A stretch of DNA of 24,066 nucleotides, from assembly GCA_964562375.1 (NCBI GenBank), contig CAZLSW010000049.1:1-24066 (forward strand), given 5' to 3'. How positions within the stretch are numbered: position 1 is the stretch's first letter; each line of letters opens with the position of its first letter. Source of the stretch: JAJPXC01 sp964562375. Its GTDB lineage: Bacteria; Bacteroidota; Bacteroidia; Bacteroidales; Muribaculaceae. Positions 1-6,143 of the stretch are shown here, piece by piece. Both the position numbers and the translations under genes were made by a program. Below the pieces are notes generated by a model that was not told where the DNA came from, did not search any database, and was given only the letters and a program-made list of their open reading frames with translations.

Positions 1-206
1 GAGGGCTAGGGATTTTTTTAGTTACGCACAAGACGTCATATTTCGGATGGTTACCAAAGTTCTATGAGGGGCTTTTTGATTTCATCCAAGTTTACTGGCA
101 GTTGTTGGCGATTGGTGGGGCGCAGTGAGACGCTATGATAAGGCGGGTGTATGTGATTGATATTGAGGACGAAAGTTGTATGGAATTTTGTATGTGGGCA
201 GAAGAA

Positions 207-239
207 AACCCCTCGCAAATCGATGATTTACAAGGGGTT
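207..239 (-). terminator. Rho-independent terminator of tRNA-Ser
   Basis: Read on the minus strand this is a hairpin with an outer stem AACCCCT/AGGGGTT and an inner stem AAATC/GATTT, followed by TTTTC. It lies 15 nt past the 3' end of the tRNA-Ser gene, where a terminator for that transcript is expected. The two-part stem makes a chance origin unlikely. The 206 bases to its left contain no gene that I can support. Confidence 0.75.
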
Positions 240-253
240 GCAATTTGAATCAG

Positions 254-340
254 CGGAAAGACAGGGATTCGAACCCTGGGTACCCGTAAGGGTACAACGG
301 TTTTCGAGACCGTCCCGATCGACCGCTCCGGCATCTTTCC
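254..340 (-). tRNA. tRNA-Ser (anticodon CGA)
   Basis: The minus strand folds as a class II tRNA. The acceptor stem is GGAAAGA with TCTTTCC, the anticodon loop is CTCGAAA within an ACGGT/ACCGT stem, the variable arm is long (GTACCC/GGGTAC), and the T arm is CAGGGTTCGAATCCCTG. Anticodon CGA reads UCG serine codons. The discriminator base is G and the next bases are CTG, so the CCA end is not encoded and must be added after transcription. A terminator follows at 207-239 and a promoter candidate lies upstream at 528-559, which leaves an unusually long leader of about 180 nt. Confidence 0.96.
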
Positions 341-527
341 TTGTGGTCGTTCGCTACCTTGGCTCCCTAGTGGTGGTTGCTTTCGCTTTCGCTGTGGCGT
401 TTTAGCTTTTTTTACTGCGCTTTCGCTTTTATTACTGCGATTCGCTGTGGCGCTTTCGCAGGGCGAGGTGAGCTTTAGCTGGTGTTGAGACGTTTTTCAC
501 CGCTGGGGCTTGGGGCGTTTGCGTGTG
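341..527. other. Low-complexity leader region upstream of tRNA-Ser
   Basis: No gene is visible here. The stretch is made of degenerate short repeats built on ctttcgct, ttactgcg and gctgtggcg. Given the promoter at 528-559, it would be transcribed as the 5' leader of the tRNA-Ser transcript. I see no convincing second tRNA or open reading frame. Confidence 0.5.
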
Positions 528-559
528 CAAAGGTAGGGAGTTTTTTTGATTCGCGCAAT
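528..559 (-). promoter_or_regulatory. Bacteroidetes-type promoter, tRNA-Ser unit
   Basis: On the minus strand the -7 element is TACCTTTG (528-535), an exact match to TAnnTTTG. A -33 element ATTG (556-559) sits 20 nt upstream and matches TTTG at three of four positions. The orientation fits tRNA-Ser. The distance to the tRNA is long, so part of the leader must be removed by processing. Confidence 0.6.
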
Positions 560-588
560 AAGGCGAATGGCTTTTTTCGTCTAAGGTG

Positions 589-653
589 CAAAAAAAATTA
601 ATTGTCTCCCGACAATTAATCTTCTTAACCTTAAATCTAATACCATGAAAAAC
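589..653 (-). ncRNA. Candidate small RNA of about 65 nt with its own promoter and terminator
   Basis: A complete promoter (660-691) and a perfect terminator hairpin (590-620) on the minus strand lie only about 30 nt apart, leaving a transcript of roughly 65 nt. The part before the hairpin is GTTTTTCATGGTATTAGATT and onward, with no useful open reading frame; the only start gives a few codons. It sits directly upstream of the promoter of the tRNA-Ser unit. It could be a free small RNA or a short attenuated leader whose read-through reaches the tRNA. The ends are inferred from promoter and terminator geometry only, and I assign no RNA family. Confidence 0.55.
590..620 (-). terminator. Intrinsic terminator of the candidate small RNA
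   Basis: A perfect 10-bp stem ATTAATTGTC/GACAATTAAT (597-620) with loop GGGA is followed on the minus strand by a run of T residues (596-590). On the plus strand the hairpin is followed by CTTCTT, so the minus strand is the functional reading. Confidence 0.85.
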
Positions 654-659
654 ACGTTG

Positions 660-691
660 CAAAGGTAAGGTTTTTTCTGTTATAAAACATA
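660..691 (-). promoter_or_regulatory. Bacteroidetes-type promoter of the candidate small RNA
   Basis: The -7 element TACCTTTG (660-667, minus strand) is exact. A -33 element TATG (688-691) lies 20 nt upstream and matches TTTG at three of four positions. Transcription would start near 653 and meet the terminator after about 60 nt. Confidence 0.65.
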
Positions 692-772
692 GTTTTGGAA
701 AATTTTTCTTCAAATTTAACATATTTTATCTTAAAATCGTCTTAAGGGTAACCACTCAGCGCATATTCTTTT

Positions 773-936
773 AACCACTAAAAACACGAAGAACACTAAT
801 CTTTTTTTGGAAAAGAGGTCGCATGCTCCCAAGAACACTAAAGCCATCCGGATGGGTTGGTGTTTTTGGCGAGTTTACGAGCCGATTTTTCTCCCAATAC
901 ACTTCGCTTTCGTGTTTTTAGTGTTCTTCGTGGTTC
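773..936. repeat. Imperfect inverted repeat of ACGAAGAACACTA type in a gene-free region
   Basis: CACGAAGAACACTA (785-798) is the exact reverse complement of 919-932. The flanks carry related words (AACCACTAAAAACACG on the left, CGTGTTTTTAGTG on the right), and a third copy AGAACACTA lies at 832-840. The repeat sits in the 668-1042 stretch, where I see no gene. Its make-up suggests a dispersed non-coding repeat family; I cannot tell from this window alone whether it is transcribed. Confidence 0.6.
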
Positions 937-1042
937 CTTTTCCCTTTCGGTGAATAGTTATCAATCAGTTGATAAATAGGGTTTTAAATCTTACCAGTTG
1001 ACCACAAGACTAAAAACGACGCTAAATATCTTTATATTTTAG

Positions 1043-1074
1043 TTTGGTTTATAAAATAAATATAATTACCTTTG
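1043..1074 (+). promoter_or_regulatory. Promoter of the outer-membrane protein operon
   Basis: An exact -33 TTTG (1043-1046) is followed after 20 nt by an exact -7 TACCTTTG (1067-1074) within an AT-rich stretch. Transcription would start near 1081, giving a leader of about 36 nt before the start codon at 1117. Confidence 0.8.
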
Positions 1075-1116
1075 CGAAGTGTTTGAGGCTACACTATTCC
1101 TCAACCCCATCTAAAA

Positions 1117-3207
1117 ATGTTGATAAAAGCCAGTAAACTATCGGTAATAAAAGCCCTAATGCCAATGCTGCTAAACGCAGGTTGTTTCTCCGCGTCCGCA
1201 CAGGAGGCCGAGGGTGATTCGCTGTCTATGTCCGCAACATTGCAGGAGGTTGTTGTCGAGGCTCCGAACACTCTCCAATTAGGGAATCGATCAATATATT
1301 ACCCTTCCAAGGAACTGAAAGACGCAATGGCGACGTCATCACAACTCCTGGCTGGATTGCAGATACCGGAATTGATTGTCAATCCGGCCAACGGCAGCGT
1401 CTCCCTTTCTGGTGGAGGCAAGCTATCCATAAGGATTAACGGGAGACCTGCATCAGAAACAGAGCTGATGTCAATCTCATCGAAAGATATTTCAAAGGTG
1501 GAGTATATCTCCAATCCCGGCACACGGTATGGAGATGTTGACGGCGTTTTGGACATTGCTGTCAGAAGGAGGAATGATGGATATGGCGTTCTCCTCAATT
1601 TGCTTCAATCACCCAACAGAGGATGGGGCGACTATACTGCCGCATTGAAATATAACACGGGCAGAAGTGAGTGGAGCGCGGACTACCATTCCAACCCGAT
1701 GTGGCACATGGACTGTTACCGCAACAACATCGAGACAATAAATATCCCCGGAACAGGAACTATTGTTCGTAAAGAAGAGGGCATTAAGACACCTAACCGG
1801 ATGGTGACACACCGAGCCTCCCTGCAATACTCATACGCTTATAAATCATCGTTGCTGTTCAATGTGCAAGCCCGTCTCATAAGGCAGAATGACCGCTATG
1901 CCTCGATGGGAGTAATCATAACGGATTTTCAGAACGCTATGACCGAAGGTAAGGAGAAAGAGGCAGCTCCCTTTTTTTCGTGGCAGGGAGACCTTGATTT
2001 CTATCTGCATTGGAAAATCAATCATAGGCACAAGGTATATTTCAACATCGTGCCAAGCATATTGACTTCCACGAGCGACAGAATATATGAGGCCGACAAT
2101 CTGTCCATTTCGTCAACTATTGAAAACCGAGGCTTTGGAATGCTCGCCGAGGGTGTGTGGGAAGGCCGCATCGGGAGTGGCATGATGACCTCCGGAGCAA
2201 GGTGTCATTTTTTTAGAAGCCGAGCCAAATATGTCGCAGACCGAAGCGTAATACACGACAACTATGGAGAAGGACACTGTTTCATAGAATGGAATCAGCG
2301 CCTTGATAAAATCCGATATTCAGTGGGGATTGATGCATCACTGCTTAGCATTTCTGCCCCTGTCGATAGAAATTTTATACATATCTCCCCGCGGTTGTCA
2401 GCAACTTATACCCCTTTTTCATGGGGAGGAGTTAACATTGCGTTTGATGCTTCGACAATCAATCCCGCTTCCGCACAACTCAATCCGATGGAACAGCGTA
2501 TAGACCGTTATCAGTACTCCAAAGGTTCGCTGGCACTCCAACCTTATGTGACTTACAAATCAAAACTTGAGTTTGATTTCAATTTCAAAGGAGCCACCGC
2601 GCGACTGACGATAGCTGACAATTATTCCCACAATCCTATTATGGGAAGTAAAATATACGAGGATAATAGAATAATACAGGGCTTCTATAATTCCGGGTTT
2701 CACAACGACTTCATCACTAAAGGGCAGATCAGGACTCAGTTGTTTTTAAAGCAAATTACCCTCAGCCTTGAAGGAGGATGGCATAGGATGACGAGCGAGG
2801 GTCGGAACTACCGGCACACTTATTCCCAACCGTTTGTCAATGCTCAACTGATGTATATGACGGGGCCTTGGTGGATTATGTTGAAATACAACAACGCTTA
2901 CAACATGCTGTGGGGCGAAATGATTACCAGTGTCAACAACAATCTGCTGAATCTCGGTGTGGGATACAGATTCAAGGCGGCAGTGTTCATGGCCGGGATT
3001 GTCAATCCCATTGGCAATGTCGACTTGAAGAGCAAAGACTTATCATCCATGGCTGGATATGAACGCACTTACCACGCAGCATCGACAAACTGTTTGGCAT
3101 GGGTAGGCATCTCATTGAATCTATCCGAGGGCAAACGACGGCCGGCGACACAGAAGAAACTCGACAACAGTTCGATATACGAATCAATTAAAAGCATACA
3201 AAAATGA
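1117..3207 (+). CDS. Outer-membrane beta-barrel protein with TonB-plug-like N-terminus
   Basis: This 696-residue protein starts with a signal peptide ending near ASAQ-EA (about residue 28). Residues 45-150 resemble a TonB-dependent receptor plug: EVVVEAPNT, then SIRINGRPAS, then ISKVEYISNPGTRYGDVDGV. The rest is barrel-like, with alternating aromatic and polar strands (for example AALKYNTGRSEWSADYHSN). This matches Bacteroidetes proteins of the OMP_b-brl_3 type, which usually begin with a carboxypeptidase-regulatory-like domain; that domain is absent here, making the protein shorter than usual. No TonB box is obvious. The substrate is unknown. The last four bases (ATGA) overlap the next gene, so the two are translationally coupled. 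Confidence 0.85.
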   Translation: MLIKASKLSVIKALMPMLLNAGCFSASAQEAEGDSLSMSATLQEVVVEAPNTLQLGNRSIYYPSKELKDAMATSSQLLAGLQIPELIVNPANGSVSLSGGGKLSIRINGRPASETELMSISSKDISKVEYISNPGTRYGDVDGVLDIAVRRRNDGYGVLLNLLQSPNRGWGDYTAALKYNTGRSEWSADYHSNPMWHMDCYRNNIETINIPGTGTIVRKEEGIKTPNRMVTHRASLQYSYAYKSSLLFNVQARLIRQNDRYASMGVIITDFQNAMTEGKEKEAAPFFSWQGDLDFYLHWKINHRHKVYFNIVPSILTSTSDRIYEADNLSISSTIENRGFGMLAEGVWEGRIGSGMMTSGARCHFFRSRAKYVADRSVIHDNYGEGHCFIEWNQRLDKIRYSVGIDASLLSISAPVDRNFIHISPRLSATYTPFSWGGVNIAFDASTINPASAQLNPMEQRIDRYQYSKGSLALQPYVTYKSKLEFDFNFKGATARLTIADNYSHNPIMGSKIYEDNRIIQGFYNSGFHNDFITKGQIRTQLFLKQITLSLEGGWHRMTSEGRNYRHTYSQPFVNAQLMYMTGPWWIMLKYNNAYNMLWGEMITSVNNNLLNLGVGYRFKAAVFMAGIVNPIGNVDLKSKDLSSMAGYERTYHAASTNCLAWVGISLNLSEGKRRPATQKKLDNSSIYESIKSIQK

Positions 3208-3578
3208 AAAGACAATTTATTGTTATGGCAGCACTTGCCTTGGCCGGCACTGCTTTCGCCGCCGACTGCTGCAAAACCTCAAGACTCACGTTCTCCCAAC
3301 TTCCTTTCACGGAGGGTAAGTTGTTTGTATCCGTAACGTGTGGCGACACACAGGTTCTCGCAAAAGCCGTGGAAGTGGAGGGTGATACTGTATCCATTCC
3401 CGTTGACCTTTCCGAGTATTTCGGCCAGGAGCTTCATGTGCAGGCATTTCAGGACCTGAACGAAAACAACACACTCGACTTTGACGGCTATGGTCGACCC
3501 ACAGAGCCGTGCCTTCAGACAAATGTCAAGCCCAACGCAGAACATCCGATGGTAGACCTCAAACTCATGCAATACTGA
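3204..3578 (+). CDS. DUF2141-like small periplasmic protein
   Basis: This 124-residue protein has a clear Sec signal peptide (MKRQFIVMAALALAGTAFA, cleaved before ADCC). The mature part is beta-rich and contains VQAFQDLNENNTLDFDGYGR followed by PTEP, which fits the family pattern of an acidic, calcium-site-like D-x-N-x-N loop followed by G-x-P. I therefore place it in or near DUF2141, whose function is not known. It probably acts in the periplasm or at the outer membrane with the barrel protein, since the two genes share an ATGA overlap and one promoter. The paired cysteines after the cleavage site (CC, residues 22-23) are notable. Confidence 0.75.
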   Translation: MKRQFIVMAALALAGTAFAADCCKTSRLTFSQLPFTEGKLFVSVTCGDTQVLAKAVEVEGDTVSIPVDLSEYFGQELHVQAFQDLNENNTLDFDGYGRPTEPCLQTNVKPNAEHPMVDLKLMQY

Positions 3579-3600
3579 TCTGTCGTTTGCTTCTGTATGG

Positions 3601-3640
3601 AAATTGGTTGGCGAAATATATTTATTTTGCCAACTAATTT
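3601..3640 (+). terminator. Strong hairpin after the barrel/DUF2141 operon, also a possible operator
   Basis: AAATTGGTTGGCGAAA (3601-3616) and TTTTGCCAACTAATTT (3625-3640) flank an 8-nt loop. In plus-strand RNA all 16 positions pair, two of them as G-U; on the minus strand those two would be mismatches. This favours an RNA role, namely a terminator 22 nt after the DUF2141 stop codon. The hairpin also sits just upstream of the -7 element of the next unit, where a repressor dimer could bind, so a second role as an operator for the winged-helix regulator encoded at 4234-4575 remains possible. Confidence 0.65.
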
Positions 3641-3641
3641 G

Positions 3642-3649
3642 TATCTTTG
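3642..3649 (+). promoter_or_regulatory. -7 element of the membrane protein/regulator operon
   Basis: TATCTTTG matches TAnnTTTG exactly and lies 25 nt before the start codon at 3675, giving a leader of about 20 nt. The -33 position falls inside the hairpin at 3601-3640 and has no good TTTG, which suggests a weak or regulated promoter. Confidence 0.55.
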
Positions 3650-3674
3650 TATCGGTTTGCAACAAATGATATGA

Positions 3675-4247
3675 ATGTACCCCCAAGAAAGTCTTGAGAT
3701 AATTGCTAAAATGATGAACGACACGCGCAACAATGTAATGCGCGGTGCCGTGGCCCCGCTTTTGGCATGGGGCTGGACTTCGTTCGCAGTTTCTTTAATT
3801 GTGTGGGCCGGACTGAGGCTGACAGGAAACCACAACTGGTACTTCGCGTGGTTTTTGATTCCCTTAATTGGAATGCCACTTCTCCAAACGCTGAAACCCG
3901 CGGGAAGAGGTGTCAGTACCGCAATTTCAAATTCCTTGGTCGTGATTTGGAAGATGCTCACAATATTAATTGTTGTATTTTCCGTCACATCATTCCTTGT
4001 TAGTTACAATGTTCTCTCCGTGATACTGCTGATTTTGTCAATCGGCTCGTTCATCACCGGAGAACTCATCCGCTATCCATTCCTAAAATACAGTTCCATC
4101 CCCGGATTCGCACTCGCCGCCTCCATGTGGTGGGTAACGGGCCTTCCGCAGATACTGATATTCGCAATCTCGATGGTCATAATGATGGTCATCCCGGCAT
4201 ACAAAATCAAACATGAATTACAAAAGGAGAATAATGAAAGAGCTTAA
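3675..4247 (+). CDS. Six-helix integral membrane protein of unknown function
   Basis: The protein has 190 residues with about six hydrophobic helices, for example AVAPLLAWGWTSFAVSLIVW, FAWFLIPLIGMPLL, LVVIWKMLTILIVVFSVTSF and QILIFAISMVIMMVIPAY, and a lysine-rich cytoplasmic tail. A short polar segment (YPQESLEIIAKMMNDTRNNV) precedes the first helix. I recognise no catalytic motif. The gene overlaps the following winged-helix regulator by 14 bp. In Bacteroidetes such membrane protein/regulator pairs are common and are presumed to be co-regulated. The start at 3675 fits a TSS near 3655; a start at the internal MM (residues 13-14) is the alternative. Confidence 0.75.
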   Translation: MYPQESLEIIAKMMNDTRNNVMRGAVAPLLAWGWTSFAVSLIVWAGLRLTGNHNWYFAWFLIPLIGMPLLQTLKPAGRGVSTAISNSLVVIWKMLTILIVVFSVTSFLVSYNVLSVILLILSIGSFITGELIRYPFLKYSSIPGFALAASMWWVTGLPQILIFAISMVIMMVIPAYKIKHELQKENNERA

Positions 4248-4575
4248 TCCACTGATACATTCCCAGTTGCGCCTCTCCATACTATCGATACTGATGAGTG
4301 CGGAGGAAGCCGACTTCATGTATATAAAGCAGAAGACAGAGGCAACAATGGGCAACCTCAGCGTTCAGATCACCAAGCTTGAAGAGGCCGGCTACATCTC
4401 CGTAGAAAAAACTTTTCAAGGGAAACGGCCCCGCACCGTCTGCCGCATGACTGACGCCGGACGGGAAGCATTTATGGAATATGTTCAGGCCCTGAAGGCA
4501 TACGTTGCTCCGTTTATTGATGATTCCGAAAGTGAAACCGGAAATATACCGGAGGCTGGCTTTGCTACATGTTGA
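4234..4575 (+). CDS. Winged-helix transcriptional regulator (HTH_34-like)
   Basis: I prefer the ATG at 4234, which gives 113 residues and is preceded by AAAGGAG at a good distance; the ATG at 4213 would add seven residues (MNYKRRI) without a better ribosome site. The sequence opens MKELNPLIHSQLRLSILSIL, continues with ADFMYIKQKTEATMGNLSVQ as the helix-turn-helix and EEAGYISVEKTFQGKRPRT as the wing, then CRMTDAGREAFMEY. This is the order seen in the MarR/ArsR-related HTH_34 family. The acidic tail beyond residue 95 is variable in such proteins. It probably controls its own operon and perhaps the barrel operon upstream. No ligand pocket is recognisable. Confidence 0.85.
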   Translation: MKELNPLIHSQLRLSILSILMSAEEADFMYIKQKTEATMGNLSVQITKLEEAGYISVEKTFQGKRPRTVCRMTDAGREAFMEYVQALKAYVAPFIDDSESETGNIPEAGFATC

Positions 4576-4583
4576 TTCGCTGC

Positions 4584-4631
4584 AAACAGAAGTTTCGTCT
4601 CACCAAACAGAAGTTTCGTCTCAAAAAACAG
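4584..4631. repeat. 21-bp direct repeat, two and a third copies
   Basis: AAACAGAAGTTTCGTCTCA plus CC (4584-4604) is repeated at 4605-4625 with two changes at its end and begins a third time at 4626. It lies directly after the regulator gene at the left edge of the decay zone. Its role is unknown; it may mark an old insertion junction. Confidence 0.7.
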
Positions 4632-4644
4632 CTCTCCATTGTAA

Positions 4645-4866
4645 GATGAGCAAAGTAGAAGCCCATGCCGATATGTAGACACGGCTATCGTCAACGCTTT
4701 CACGTCGCTTAGTTGCAGTCCAGTGAAGCACGCCAAATATTCCAAGGACCAAATGCCTCCAGCGTGGAAGATTCTCGAATTGGCATCTTTCGGGACACTT
4801 TCCAGGATTCTTGAGAATCTTGCTGACAATGGTCTTAAAAAGAAGATTTGTATAAAGCCGCTTTAG
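4645..4866 (+). pseudogene. Remnant of an Abi_2-family (AbiD/AbiF-like) abortive infection gene
   Basis: The frame from 4645 is open to TAG at 4864 and reads VKHAKYSKDQMPPAWKILEL then ASFGTLSRILENLADNGLKK. Abi_2 proteins have a matching segment in their middle: a KHY..KY stretch, PPAWM..E, then AS.GTLS..Y.NL. Only this roughly 60-residue piece is visible. The N-terminal part and the C-terminal RN...H segment are missing, and there is no start codon in frame with a ribosome site. I infer a decayed phage-defence gene. The identification rests on remembered family consensus. Confidence 0.6.
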
Positions 4867-5114
4867 ACACCAAAATTTAACCCCACCATCTTAGATTCCT
4901 GACTAATGACATATGCTAATACATCCGTCGCTATTTTTGTCCGTAATACAATAATTTTGGATCTGGTTCCTCCTCTTATTGTATTAATGTTAGCCATTGG
5001 CACTATTGGGTTGTTTATTGTGTTATGGTTACCCTTGGATCATGGAACAAGAATTTGTGTCAGAAAAAGAATTAGTACAGCTGCAAAACCATGTGTTTGG
5101 CAGGGGAGATGGAT

Positions 5115-5136
5115 GGTGGTCGGCTTGCCGACCACC
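5115..5136. repeat. Perfect 22-bp palindrome
   Basis: GGTGGTCGGC-TT-GCCGACCACC is perfectly self-complementary over 10 bp on each side. No T run follows on either strand, so it is not a typical terminator. It lies in the gene-poor zone and could be a recombination site, a protein-binding site or a leftover transposon-related structure. Confidence 0.6.
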
Positions 5137-5211
5137 CTCTCAGTGTATATCCCATAAAACACAGGTTTTTGCAGGTGTCCCAAAGAATTTCTCCGCTTAG
5201 CCATCGCTGCG

Positions 5212-5382
5212 ATGACCGAATCCAAAAAGGAGAAATTACGTCAAATTGAGATTCATAAAGCCCAACTCCGCAAATTAGAAGCCGAGCAGGAGCGAAAGAA
5301 GAAAGAGATAGCTAAGAGGGAAAAGAAGATCCAAGCCTTTCGGGATAAGACGAAGGAGTCGGGCGATAAACAAGGGCTTTAG
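5212..5382 (+). CDS. Small charged coiled-coil ORF, 56 residues
   Basis: The ORF begins MTESKKEKLRQIEIHKAQLR and continues with KLEAEQERKKKEIAKREKKI, ending GDKQGL. It is almost wholly charged and would form one long helix or coiled coil. Its length and make-up resemble the N-terminal part of small accessory proteins of mobilisable plasmids (TraD/MobC type), but the similarity is one of character, not of a motif I can name. No strong ribosome site is seen. Given the decayed neighbourhood it may be the surviving start of a longer gene. Confidence 0.4.
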   Translation: MTESKKEKLRQIEIHKAQLRKLEAEQERKKKEIAKREKKIQAFRDKTKESGDKQGL

Positions 5383-5848
5383 AATAATCCTTTGATAACC
5401 CGGCTGGGATTCGGAATCTCTAAAAAGCATCCATATCGATAACGGGAACCTTGGGGATTCCTGCATCAGCTTTTCTTGCGCCCTTTGATAGCCGGTGGAA
5501 GCAGATTGGCGGAGCAGTTTTACGCCAGTATGTGGATCCCAGGAGGTGACGTAACTAAATCGACCACGCGCGCCGCATCGTCCAGATCATCAAGGACAAC
5601 ATCGTGTAGACTTAAGACAATCTGTTTTAGACTATCGCATTTTGAAAAGTCAGGCTTGCGCTTGGCTTTATTTTTTGGCGGCAGGAAGTTTTTTTATTTG
5701 CGTGAGCTTAAATAGCTCTTCAATATTAATGTATGATGATAGCTCGTCACCATGATTCGTTATTTGCCGACATCCGCCGCCATGGGTGTCGACTTTTTGT
5801 TAAAAATCGGCGTTCGCAGTCAATTTGCAGACAATTTTAAGCAAACAA
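5383..5848. other. Gene-poor stretch, probably decayed DNA
   Basis: I see no gene that can be supported. One frame reads FLAPFDSRWKQIGGAVLRQY then a stop, followed by IDHARRIVQIIKDNIV and another stop, which has the look of broken coding sequence, but I cannot assign a family. The stretch ends at the terminator of the tRNA-Lys unit. Confidence 0.4.
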
Positions 5849-5885
5849 AATCGCCAAACGCTTGATTTATAAACGTTTGGCGATT
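5849..5885 (-). terminator. Rho-independent terminator of tRNA-Lys
   Basis: A perfect 12-bp stem AATCGCCAAACG/CGTTTGGCGATT with a 13-nt loop is followed on the minus strand by TTGTTTGC. It begins 8 nt after the 3' end of the tRNA-Lys gene. Confidence 0.85.
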
Positions 5886-5892
5886 CTCTCGG

Positions 5893-5965
5893 TGACCCCT
5901 CAGGGACTCGAACCCTGGACCCAGTGATTAAGAGTCACTTGCTCTACCAACTGAGCTAAGGAGTC
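5893..5965 (-). tRNA. tRNA-Lys (anticodon CTT)
   Basis: The minus strand gives acceptor GACTCCT paired with AGGGGTC (one G-U pair), D arm GCTC-AGTTGGTA-GAGC, anticodon stem-loop GTGA-CTCTTAA-TCAC and T arm CAGGG-TTCGAGT-CCCTG. Anticodon CTT reads AAG lysine codons. The discriminator is A and is followed by CCG, so a full CCA is not encoded. The promoter at 6072-6102 implies a leader of about 100 nt. Confidence 0.97.
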
Positions 5966-6071
5966 GTTGTTGGTTGTTATGGCTGCCATTCCGTGCCTAT
6001 CGGTTGGTAACGACATCGGGAGGTTGGCTCCGATTTGGGCTCGGATCACCATCCTTTTCGGAATTGCGTTG

Positions 6072-6102
6072 CAAAGGTAAGGAGTTTTTCGGAATTGGCA
6101 AA
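6072..6102 (-). promoter_or_regulatory. Promoter of the tRNA-Lys unit
   Basis: On the minus strand an exact -33 TTTG (6099-6102) is followed after 19 nt by an exact -7 TACCTTTG (6072-6079). The -33 element lies inside the palindrome at 6095-6113. Confidence 0.75.
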
Positions 6103-6113
6103 ACTTTTGCCAA
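6095..6113. promoter_or_regulatory. Palindrome TTGGCAAAA-C-TTTTGCCAA
   Basis: This 19-bp palindrome is perfect around its central base. It covers the -33 element of the tRNA-Lys promoter and is followed on the plus strand by two T runs (CTTTTTTCAATTTTTTCG). It could be an intrinsic terminator for plus-strand transcription arriving from the decay zone, or a binding site acting on the tRNA promoter. Its half-site TTGGCAAAA nearly equals the inner arm of the hairpin at 3601-3640. Confidence 0.5.
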
Positions 6114-6143
6114 CTTTTTTCAATTTTTTCGTGTTATAGTGGT

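Noticed and set aside
3..128. Frame open from the left edge to TGA, reading FLVTHKTSYFGWLPKFYEGL and so on, possibly the end of a membrane protein.
   Set aside because: Only 41 codons, no recognised motif, and such an open run is likely by chance.
432..722. 96-residue minus-strand ORF.
   Set aside because: It runs through a promoter, an intrinsic terminator and a second promoter, so it is not a real gene.
4485..4829. 114-residue minus-strand ORF.
   Set aside because: It is antisense to the end of the regulator gene and to the Abi_2 remnant, and it translates the 21-bp repeat (ETKLLFGETKLLF).
4906..5157. 83-residue ORF with a hydrophobic stretch.
   Set aside because: It has no ribosome site or family likeness, and its end crosses the perfect palindrome; it lies in decayed DNA.
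5476..5715. 79-residue ORF with a TTG start.
   Set aside because: Low complexity, no ribosome site, no recognised family, and located in the decay zone.
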